Of a stretch of 64,000 nt of DNA, positions 58,435 through 64,000 are shown one piece after another. The number at the start of each line of letters is the position of its first letter. The stretch's first letter is position 1. The translations under genes were made by a program, and so were the position numbers. The notes below the pieces were generated by a model. The model made no database searches and was not told the origin of the DNA. It was given only the letters and a program-made list of their open reading frames with translations. Source of the stretch: Ornithinimicrobium avium (GTDB taxonomy: Bacteria; Actinomycetota; Actinomycetes; Actinomycetales; Dermatophilaceae); the NCBI RefSeq assembly GCF_003351765.1, contig NZ_CP031229.1, forward strand, positions 806,001 to 870,000, given 5' to 3'.

Positions 58435-59316
58435 ATGGCGGGCCAGCAGGGCGCAGAGCAGGACGACGAACGGCCGAGCATCAGCGAGCTGAGGGAGCGC
58501 ATGCTCGGACTCGTGCCGCGCATCGGGACCGGCTGGCCCTCCCTGGACGCCATCTCGGGCGGGATCCCGTCGTCGCGGTCCACCGTGGTGCGCGGCCCCA
58601 GCGAGCTGCGCCTGCAGGTGCTGGCGCGGATGGCCGCCTGGGCCGCGGGCGAGGGCTACCCGACGGTGATCTGCTCGCGGGCACGCACGACCGACGAGCT
58701 GTGGCTGGCGGTCGGCGCCGGTGGCCTCGGCCTGCCGCCGGACGCCCTGCTGTCCACCTCGACCCACGACGCCTGGGTGGACGACCGGCTACGCGTGCTC
58801 GACCTGCGCGTCCTCGGCGGCAACGCCGCACCCGAGGCGACGGGCAGGGCGATCACCGAGCGGATGCCGGCGCTGCTCATCGTGGACGAGTTCGCGACCT
58901 GGGACGAGGACTGGGTCACCGCCCTCGACCCACGCTTCGGTCGGCTCGACCTCCAGCAGTGGCCGCGCAGCAGCGGGTGCGCGCTCGTGCTGGGCATGGA
59001 CGGGATGCACGACTTCTCCGAGCACCTCTCGCGGGGTGTGTTCACGCTGCGCCTGGAGCCCGACGACGACCGCACGCGCGTGCGGCTGGGCGCCTACGGC
59101 CACCACTCCCGGGACCACCGCACCGTCCTGCTGCGCGACGGGTTCCTCGAGGCCCCGGCGCCGGGTGCCCGCTACCTGCGGCGCGGCAACGTCGCCAACA
59201 CCTGGGAGGACCGCTCCGAGCAGGAGATCTCCTCCTTCGCCGAGGCCCTGGGCGGCGAGCCGGTCAGCATGCTGTGGGAGCCGGAGGAGAACGGCGAGCA
59301 GCCGCCGGCGACCTGA
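58435..59316 (+). CDS. RecA/DnaB-like fold protein lacking a P-loop
   Basis: A 293-residue protein with the outline of a DnaB/RecA-like ATPase domain: GTGWPSLDAISGGIPSSRSTVVRGPSELRLQVLARMAAWAAGEGYPTVICSRA resembles the DnaB core TGL-DLD-LTGGL, and PALLIVDEFATWDEDW looks like Walker B. The position of Walker A reads GPSELRLQ (residues 54-61), with no Gly-Lys-Ser/Thr, so ATP hydrolysis is improbable. A beta-rich C-terminus follows (GVFTLRLEPDDDRTRVRLGAYGHHSRDH). It may be an inactive relative with a regulatory or scaffolding role. ATG at 58435 directly follows an in-frame GTG. No operon partners are seen. Confidence 0.6.
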   Translation: MAGQQGAEQDDERPSISELRERMLGLVPRIGTGWPSLDAISGGIPSSRSTVVRGPSELRLQVLARMAAWAAGEGYPTVICSRARTTDELWLAVGAGGLGLPPDALLSTSTHDAWVDDRLRVLDLRVLGGNAAPEATGRAITERMPALLIVDEFATWDEDWVTALDPRFGRLDLQQWPRSSGCALVLGMDGMHDFSEHLSRGVFTLRLEPDDDRTRVRLGAYGHHSRDHRTVLLRDGFLEAPAPGARYLRRGNVANTWEDRSEQEISSFAEALGGEPVSMLWEPEENGEQPPAT

Positions 59317-59384
59317 GGCGGGTCTGCAGACCTCTCGGCCGGCTCGGTCCCGGTCCTCGCGGATGTCGCCGGGCCGCAGCCCGC

Positions 59385-59870
59385 TCAGGCGTTGCGGGTG
59401 ATGCTCAGCACGAGTCCGACCGGGACGCTCACCACCACCACCGCGAGCACCACCCGGTAGGCCCAGCCGAGCAGCGGGTGGCGCACCCGGAGCACGGCCA
59501 CCAGCGCTAGCAGGAGCGCCACCACGAGCAGCACCCCGCCCACGACCACCACCGCCGAGGACCCCGCAAGAGTGCCGCCGAGCACGCCGGCGTTGCCGGC
59601 GACCCAGGCCAGGACCTGCGCGGCGGCGGCGCGGGACGGGACGCGGCGCGCGGTCAGCCAGGTCTGCGCCGCGCCGACCGCCACGGAGGCGACGCCGCAC
59701 ACCAGCACCAGGTAGGCCGCCGCCCAGCTCCCGTGCGCCAGGCCGAGCGGGGCGGTCACCGCCGCGACGAGCCCACCGGCGACGACGGACAGGGCGCCGA
59801 GGACGAGCATGGCCAGGTCCCAGCGCTGCGGCGCGGCTGCCGGTCGGGAGACCTCGGTCGCGGTCGTCAT
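59385..59870 (-). CDS. Four-to-five-helix membrane protein of unknown function
   Basis: A 161-residue integral membrane protein with helices at LAMLVLGALSVVAGGLVAAV, WAAAYLVLVCGVASVAVGAA, VVVGGVLLVVALLLALVAVL and VVLAVVVVSVPVGLVLSI. No motif identifies a family. The start is uncertain: ATG at 59870 is used; ATG at 59885 would add five residues. It is probably a monocistronic gene; the 49-bp gap before it holds nothing recognisable. Confidence 0.7.
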   Translation of the reverse strand: MTTATEVSRPAAAPQRWDLAMLVLGALSVVAGGLVAAVTAPLGLAHGSWAAAYLVLVCGVASVAVGAAQTWLTARRVPSRAAAAQVLAWVAGNAGVLGGTLAGSSAVVVVGGVLLVVALLLALVAVLRVRHPLLGWAYRVVLAVVVVSVPVGLVLSITRNA

Positions 59871-59919
59871 GCCCCCATGATTCATCGCCACCCCGCCGCC
59901 CCGAACAGGGGGTCGGTGC

Positions 59920-60792
59920 TCAGAGGGCGCCGACGCGCAGGCTCAGGGTCCTGGTCTCGCCCGGCGCGAGGAGCACCCCGGCCGGGTCGCTGTTGAAGGC
60001 GTCCGGCGGGCAGGTCATCGGCTCCACCGCGGCCCCGCGCCTGCCCAGCGGGTCCGCCGTAAAGACCTGCACCCACGGGGCGTCGCTGGACAACCGCACG
60101 CCCCCGACCCCCGGGTGGGAAAGCTCGACGGCCCACTCCCCCGGCGGCAGGTCGGTGAAGGCGTTGTCGACCACCCGCGGGCCGACCACGCTCGGTCCGC
60201 GCAGGTCGAGGTCGCCGTCGACGGGCACCAGCCGGGTGGGGGTCGAGCGGTCGTCGGTGAGCAGGACCCTCCCGGCGGGGACCACGAGCGTGCACTCGTC
60301 GACCGGTCGGCCGCAGGTCAGGTAGGGATGGGTGCCGATCCCGAACGGCGCCGGGTCGCGACCCTCGTTGGTGCCGCTGAGGGTGACGATCAGGCCCTGG
60401 TCGTCGAGCACGTAGCGGGCCCGGCACACCACGTCGAACGGGTAGCCGTAGGTCGCCGGCAGGTCCAGCTCCAGCGTCGCCGCCGCGCCCGACGACCCGA
60501 CCACCGTCCACGGGGCGAAGGCGCCGTAGCCGTGCAGGGCCGCCCCGGTGGCCCGCTCGTTGACCGGGAGGTCCAGGACCCGGCCCCCCACGGCATACCT
60601 GCCCCCGACCACCCGGTTGGGCCACGGGACGAGCGTGCGGCCGCGATAACCCTCCCCCAGCACCGCCGGGCCGGTCGGCAGGACGAGGTCGCGACCACGG
60701 TGGGTCAGCCCGTGCAGGGTCGCGCCGACGGCGCCCACCCGCGCCTCGTAGTCGCCGGCGGCCAGGCTGGTCACGGTCCCGTTGACGCTCAT
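59920..60792 (-). CDS. Aldose 1-epimerase family protein
   Basis: A 290-residue beta-sandwich epimerase (galactose mutarotase type). LVPWPNRVVGGRYAVGG, LHGYGAFAPWTVV with the catalytic His region, FGIGTHPYLTCG (second catalytic His) and the C-terminal glutamate in AVEPMTCPPDAFNSDP, where the mutarotase base normally sits. It interconverts alpha and beta sugar anomers. ATG at 60792 has GAGAAT six bases upstream, a possible leaderless -10. No sugar operon is adjacent. Confidence 0.9.
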   Translation of the reverse strand: MSVNGTVTSLAAGDYEARVGAVGATLHGLTHRGRDLVLPTGPAVLGEGYRGRTLVPWPNRVVGGRYAVGGRVLDLPVNERATGAALHGYGAFAPWTVVGSSGAAATLELDLPATYGYPFDVVCRARYVLDDQGLIVTLSGTNEGRDPAPFGIGTHPYLTCGRPVDECTLVVPAGRVLLTDDRSTPTRLVPVDGDLDLRGPSVVGPRVVDNAFTDLPPGEWAVELSHPGVGGVRLSSDAPWVQVFTADPLGRRGAAVEPMTCPPDAFNSDPAGVLLAPGETRTLSLRVGAL

Positions 60793-60835
60793 CGGCCCAT
60801 TCTCTTACGTCCGCACGAGCGGTGGGTGCACCGGC

Positions 60836-62269
60836 CTACGGGAGGCGCAGCTCCACCGGCAGGTCCTCCAGCAGCCGCAGCCACAGCTCGGAGGCGGTGG
60901 GAAAGCTCGGCACGGCGTGTCGCAGCAGGTGCACGGGGAGCTTGCCGACGATCGCCACGGTGGCCGCGTGGAGCAGCTCGCCGGCCTCCGGCCCGACGAA
61001 GGTCGCGCCCAGGACGCGCCCGCTGCCGCGGTCGACGACCAGCTTGGCCCGCCCGCTGACGTGGTCGCGCAGCAGCGCACCGCCGGTGGCCGCGTCGAAG
61101 GGCACCTCGCTCGTCACCACGTCGTGGCCCGCCTCCTGCGCCTCCGCCTCGGTCATGCCGACCGAGGCCACCTGCGGGTCGGTGAACACCACCTGCGGCA
61201 CGGGGACGTCGTCGGGCACCGGCTCGACCGGGCGGTCGGCCGCCTCGGCGGCCAGCCGCGACCCGAGCAGACGGGCCTGGTACTTGCCCCAGTGGGTCAG
61301 CGGCGGGCCCCCGCTCGCGTCGCCGATGGCGTGCAGCCAGTCGGGCAGCCGCCCGTGCGTGACGTCGTCCCGGGACAGTCCGACCGCCTCCAGGCCGACG
61401 TCGTGAAGGAGCGGGCGGCGACCGGTCGCCACCAGCAGCTCGTCGGCGGACAGCTCCCCGTCGCCCGTCTCCAGGACGACCGGACCTCCGTGCACGCGCC
61501 CCACCCCGGTGTCCCGGGCGTCCTTGCGTCGGCACGAGCTCGCCTCGGTGCCGAGCCGCACCTCCACGCCCTGGTCGCGCAGCGCACCGGCCACGAGCTC
61601 GCCGACGAACGCCTCCTGGCCCCCCAGCAGCGCCGACCCGCGAACGAGCATGGTCACCCTCGCTCCCAGGGCCGCCAGCCAGGTCGCCGCCTCGCACGCC
61701 ACGACGCCGCCGCCGACCACCAGCAGCGTGCCCGGCACCTCCTTCAGCCCCGTCGCGTCGTGGGACCCCCACGGCAGGGCGTCGCGGAAGGTCTCGGGCA
61801 CGAGCGGCTCGCTCCCGGAGGCGATCACCACCGCACGGCGCGCGGTGAGCCGCCGGCTCCCGCCACCGCGCTCGACCTGCACCTCACGCTCCCCCACCAG
61901 CCGGCCGTGGCCGCGCACGAGGGTGATGCCGGCGCCCTGCGCCCACTCCACCTGCTCGGCGTCGTCGTAGCCGGACACCCAGGTGTCCCGCCGCTCCAGC
62001 AGCGCGTCCTGCTCGAGGCGGCCGGACGTCATACCGTGCAGGTCGGAGCCGGCGCCGACGAGCGTGACCGGACGCAGCAGTGCCTTGCTCGGCACGCACG
62101 CCCAGTAGGAGCACTCGCCACCAAGGAGCTCGCCCTCGACCAGCACCGCGCTCAGCCCGCCCTCCACGGCGTACTGCGCCACGTTCTCGCCCACCGGCCC
62201 CCCGCCGATCACGACCACGTCGGTCTCCTCCCTCGCGCCGGGCTCCTGCTCGTGGTCCGTCGGGCTCAT
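60836..62269 (-). CDS. FAD-dependent pyridine nucleotide-disulfide oxidoreductase (dihydrolipoamide dehydrogenase-like)
   Basis: A 477-residue class I disulfide reductase. FAD-binding VVVIGGGPVGENVAQYA, redox pair GECSYWACVPSK (Cys53, Cys58), NAD(P)-binding LLVVGGGVVACEAATWLAALG and LHAIGDASG are clear. The C-terminal catalytic HPTxxE of lipoamide and glutathione reductases reads FPTASE, with Phe for His, so the thiolate-activating acid/base is missing; the substrate is therefore probably not a classical disulfide. ATG at 62269 has -10 TACCGT six bases upstream. It is divergent from the aminotransferase gene. Confidence 0.92.
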   Translation of the reverse strand: MSPTDHEQEPGAREETDVVVIGGGPVGENVAQYAVEGGLSAVLVEGELLGGECSYWACVPSKALLRPVTLVGAGSDLHGMTSGRLEQDALLERRDTWVSGYDDAEQVEWAQGAGITLVRGHGRLVGEREVQVERGGGSRRLTARRAVVIASGSEPLVPETFRDALPWGSHDATGLKEVPGTLLVVGGGVVACEAATWLAALGARVTMLVRGSALLGGQEAFVGELVAGALRDQGVEVRLGTEASSCRRKDARDTGVGRVHGGPVVLETGDGELSADELLVATGRRPLLHDVGLEAVGLSRDDVTHGRLPDWLHAIGDASGGPPLTHWGKYQARLLGSRLAAEAADRPVEPVPDDVPVPQVVFTDPQVASVGMTEAEAQEAGHDVVTSEVPFDAATGGALLRDHVSGRAKLVVDRGSGRVLGATFVGPEAGELLHAATVAIVGKLPVHLLRHAVPSFPTASELWLRLLEDLPVELRLP

Positions 62270-62275
62270 CCGACC

Positions 62276-62281
62276 ACGGTA
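62276..62281 (-). promoter_or_regulatory. -10 element, leaderless oxidoreductase
   Basis: TACCGT on the minus strand, six bases before the ATG at 62269, matches TANNNT at leaderless spacing. Confidence 0.5.
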
Positions 62282-62344
62282 GGACGTGCCCGTCACCCCC
62301 GCAGCCCGGAGGGTGGGCGTGGGCGGCCGAGGCGGCGTCCCGGC

Positions 62345-62350
62345 TACGGT
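62345..62350 (+). promoter_or_regulatory. -10 element, leaderless aminotransferase
   Basis: TACGGT, six bases before the ATG at 62357, mirrors the signal of the divergent oxidoreductase gene in an 87-bp shared promoter region. Confidence 0.5.
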
Positions 62351-62356
62351 GTCGGC

Positions 62357-63490
62357 ATGGACCTGCCACGTACCGACATCGATCCCGACGGCCTGCTGGA
62401 GTACTCGGTCGTCTTCAGCGACCTGTCCCTCAACCACATGTCGAAGCGGTTCGTCGCCGTGATGCAGCAGCTGGTCGAGGTGCTCCGCACGACCTACAAC
62501 GCGGACTCGGTGGCGCTCGTGCCCGGCGGCGGCAGCTACGGCATGGAGTCGGTGGCCCGGCAGCTGGCGAACGACGAGCGCTGCCTGGTCGTGCGCAACG
62601 GGTTCTTCTCCTACCGCTGGTCCCAGATCCTGCAGATGGGCGGGATCACCGAGGACGTGACCGTCCTCACCGCCCGTCCGACGCAGGACACCCACCCCTC
62701 GCCGTGGGCGCCGCCCCCGGTCGAGGAGGTCCTCGCCGCGATCGCCGAGCAGCGCCCGAAGGTCGTCCTCGCCGCCCACGTCGAGACCGCCTCGGGCATC
62801 CTGCTCCCGGACGACTACGTGCGGAAGGTGGGCAGGGCCACCCGCGAGGCCGGCGGCCTCTTCGTCCTCGACTGCATCGCCTCCGGTGCGCTGTGGGTGG
62901 ACATGAAGGACCTCGCCGTCGACGTGCTGATCAGCGCCCCGCAGAAGGGCTGGAGCGGCACGCCGGGCACCGCTTACGTCATGGTCGAGGAGCGGGCGCG
63001 GGAGGTGATCGGGGCCACCACCTCGAGCAGCTTCGTCACCGACCTGAAGAAGTGGCTGACGATCACCGACGGCTACGCGGAGGGCAAGCACGCCTACCAC
63101 GCGACGGTTCCGACCGACACGATCGTGCACAACACCGAGCTCATGCTCCTGGCCCGGCAGCGCGGCCTGCCGGCCCTGAAGGAGGCGCAGGTCGAGCTGG
63201 GCACCAAGGTGCGCGCGCTGCTCGCCGGGCGCGGGTTCCTCTCGGTCGCCGCCGAGGGGTACGGCGCTCCCGGGGTGGTCGTCGTCCACACCGACGACCC
63301 GGGCCTGCGCTCGGGGGCGAAGTTCGTGGAGGTCGGGGTGCAGGCGGCCGGGGGCGTGCCGCTCATGTGCGGCGAGCCGGAGGACTTCTCCACCTTCCGC
63401 CTGGGACTGTTCGGGCTGGACAAGCTGGCCGACGTGGACGGCACGGTCGCGCGGCTCGCGGCAGCGCTGGACCGGGTCGAGGCTCTCTGA
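62357..63490 (+). CDS. Class V aminotransferase-fold PLP-dependent enzyme
   Basis: A 377-residue PLP enzyme of the alanine-glyoxylate/serine-glyoxylate aminotransferase group. SVALVPGGGSYGMESVARQL is the phosphate-binding loop region, LFVLDCIASGALWVDMKDLAVDVLISAPQKGWSG contains the ring-binding Asp and the Schiff-base Lys in APQKGW. The C-terminus EDFSTFRLGLFGLDKLADVD is typical. It could act on glyoxylate, serine or 2-aminoethylphosphonate-like substrates; the sequence does not choose. A link to the glycine/serine-producing island 6 kb away is possible but unsupported. It ends at a compact hairpin. Confidence 0.9.
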   Translation: MDLPRTDIDPDGLLEYSVVFSDLSLNHMSKRFVAVMQQLVEVLRTTYNADSVALVPGGGSYGMESVARQLANDERCLVVRNGFFSYRWSQILQMGGITEDVTVLTARPTQDTHPSPWAPPPVEEVLAAIAEQRPKVVLAAHVETASGILLPDDYVRKVGRATREAGGLFVLDCIASGALWVDMKDLAVDVLISAPQKGWSGTPGTAYVMVEERAREVIGATTSSSFVTDLKKWLTITDGYAEGKHAYHATVPTDTIVHNTELMLLARQRGLPALKEAQVELGTKVRALLAGRGFLSVAAEGYGAPGVVVVHTDDPGLRSGAKFVEVGVQAAGGVPLMCGEPEDFSTFRLGLFGLDKLADVDGTVARLAAALDRVEAL

Positions 63491-63499
63491 GGCATCTGA

Positions 63500-63521
63500 G
63501 GCAGGCGGGCGACCGCCTGCC
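63500..63521. terminator. Compact hairpin terminator
   Basis: GGCAGGCGG (63500-63508) pairs perfectly with CCGCCTGCC (63513-63521) around a GCGA tetraloop, nine bases after the aminotransferase stop and 27 bases from the convergent stop at 63548. Confidence 0.8.
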
Positions 63522-63547
63522 GAAAGGACGCCGGGCGCACGCCGTGC

Positions 63548-64000
63548 TCAGCGCCGGCCGAGCATCCCCTTGACGTACTCCGCCTGGCCCAGGTGCTTGG
63601 TCGCGTCCGCCAGGACCGAGAAGACACGGACGCCGAGGGTGACCGGCGGGTCCCAGCGCTCGTCGACGACCCGCCCGTAGTCCTGCGCCGCCAGCCCCTC
63701 GAGGAGGCGGACCGTGCGGGCGTGGACGGCGGCGGCATACCCCACGAGCAGGCCGGGGTCCTCGACCGCGAAGGCGGCGACCTCGTCCGCGTCCTGGCCG
63801 AACCCCACCGATCCGTCCGGGTAGGGCAGTCCGAAGCGGGCGCTCCAGCCCTGCGCGGTCCACGCCTGCTCCTGCTCGGCGACGGCGGACAGCTGGGCGT
63901 CCTGCTGGCGGGCGAGGTGCCAGAGCAGCCAGCCCACCGGGTTGGCGCCGGCGTCCGGGCGCCACCGCAGGTCTGCGGTGGACAGCCCGTCGAGGACCGC
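63548..64000 (-). CDS. DinB/DUF664-like protein (5' end beyond the window)
   Basis: The reading frame is open from its stop at 63548 to the end of the window, with at least 150 residues and the true start outside. RWRPDAGANPVGWLLWHLARQQDAQ is the helix with the first metal-ligand histidine of DinB-like four-helix bundles, and SVLADATKHLGQAEYVKGML holds the C-terminal histidine helix. Such proteins are metal-binding, often thiol-dependent transferases (mycothiol in actinobacteria); activity here is unknown. The internal GTG at 63937 is not the start because conserved residues precede it. Confidence 0.75.
   Translation of the reverse strand, partial: AVLDGLSTADLRWRPDAGANPVGWLLWHLARQQDAQLSAVAEQEQAWTAQGWSARFGLPYPDGSVGFGQDADEVAAFAVEDPGLLVGYAAAVHARTVRLLEGLAAQDYGRVVDERWDPPVTLGVRVFSVLADATKHLGQAEYVKGMLGRR

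Overview
The window comes from a very GC-rich chromosome with actinobacterial hallmarks: SepH, DUF3159/DUF3710/DUF4193 proteins, a ferrochelatase with C-terminal cysteines, an N-terminal-GNAT Pat acyltransferase and many leaderless-type starts. The gene set and order suggest a member of the Micrococcales, probably near the Ornithinimicrobium/Serinicoccus/Janibacter group; that placement is inference, as no rRNA is present. No tRNA, rRNA, CRISPR array, phage gene or insertion sequence was recognised.

Bases 1-23000 are mostly housekeeping. They hold the end of a siderophore-type ABC ATPase with a DUF2218 gene, a VOC enzyme, a beta-propeller lactonase, aconitase with an 18-bp palindrome in front of it, and an overlapping minus-strand series (dut, DUF3710, DUF3159, TrmA-like methyltransferase). 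DUF4193, TRIC channel, ferrochelatase and inositol-phosphatase genes follow, then sepH, thymidine kinase, a Pat/DUF5998/phosphodiesterase operon, a nitroreductase, a PfkB kinase and an M20 amidohydrolase.

Bases 23000-34000 carry a 3-hydroxybutyrate dehydrogenase gene divergent from a five-gene branched-chain-type ABC importer, a PucR-type regulator with an ornithine cyclodeaminase-like gene, a secreted cell-wall-binding polysaccharide deacetylase and a PadR/membrane-protein pair. Bases 34000-43800 hold a 52-bp tandem repeat with hairpins, DUF1697, a topoisomerase IV A subunit, two membrane proteins, an aldo/keto reductase, a TY-Chap-like protein and a CtlX-type hydrolase.

The most notable region is 43.8-57.4 kb, a self-contained creatinine-to-serine island. 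Plus-strand genes encode creatinase, a BCCT transporter, creatininase, an MFS transporter and an IclR regulator. A convergent minus-strand operon encodes serine hydroxymethyltransferase and the four subunits of heterotetrameric sarcosine oxidase (BDAG), with a divergent GntR/FCD regulator. The predicted route is creatinine -> creatine -> sarcosine + urea -> glycine + 5,10-methylene-THF + H2O2 -> serine. Metal or catalytic residues of creatininase and creatinase and the flavin-linking histidine of SoxB are all conserved. A consensus promoter with overlapping dyads precedes creatinase, a 24-bp palindrome separates glyA from gntR, and a strong hairpin separates the two converging arms.

The last 6 kb hold a small zinc-ribbon protein, an enoyl-CoA hydratase-like protein, a RecA/DnaB-like protein without a P-loop, a membrane protein, an aldose epimerase, a flavin disulfide reductase, a class V aminotransferase and a truncated DinB/DUF664-like gene.
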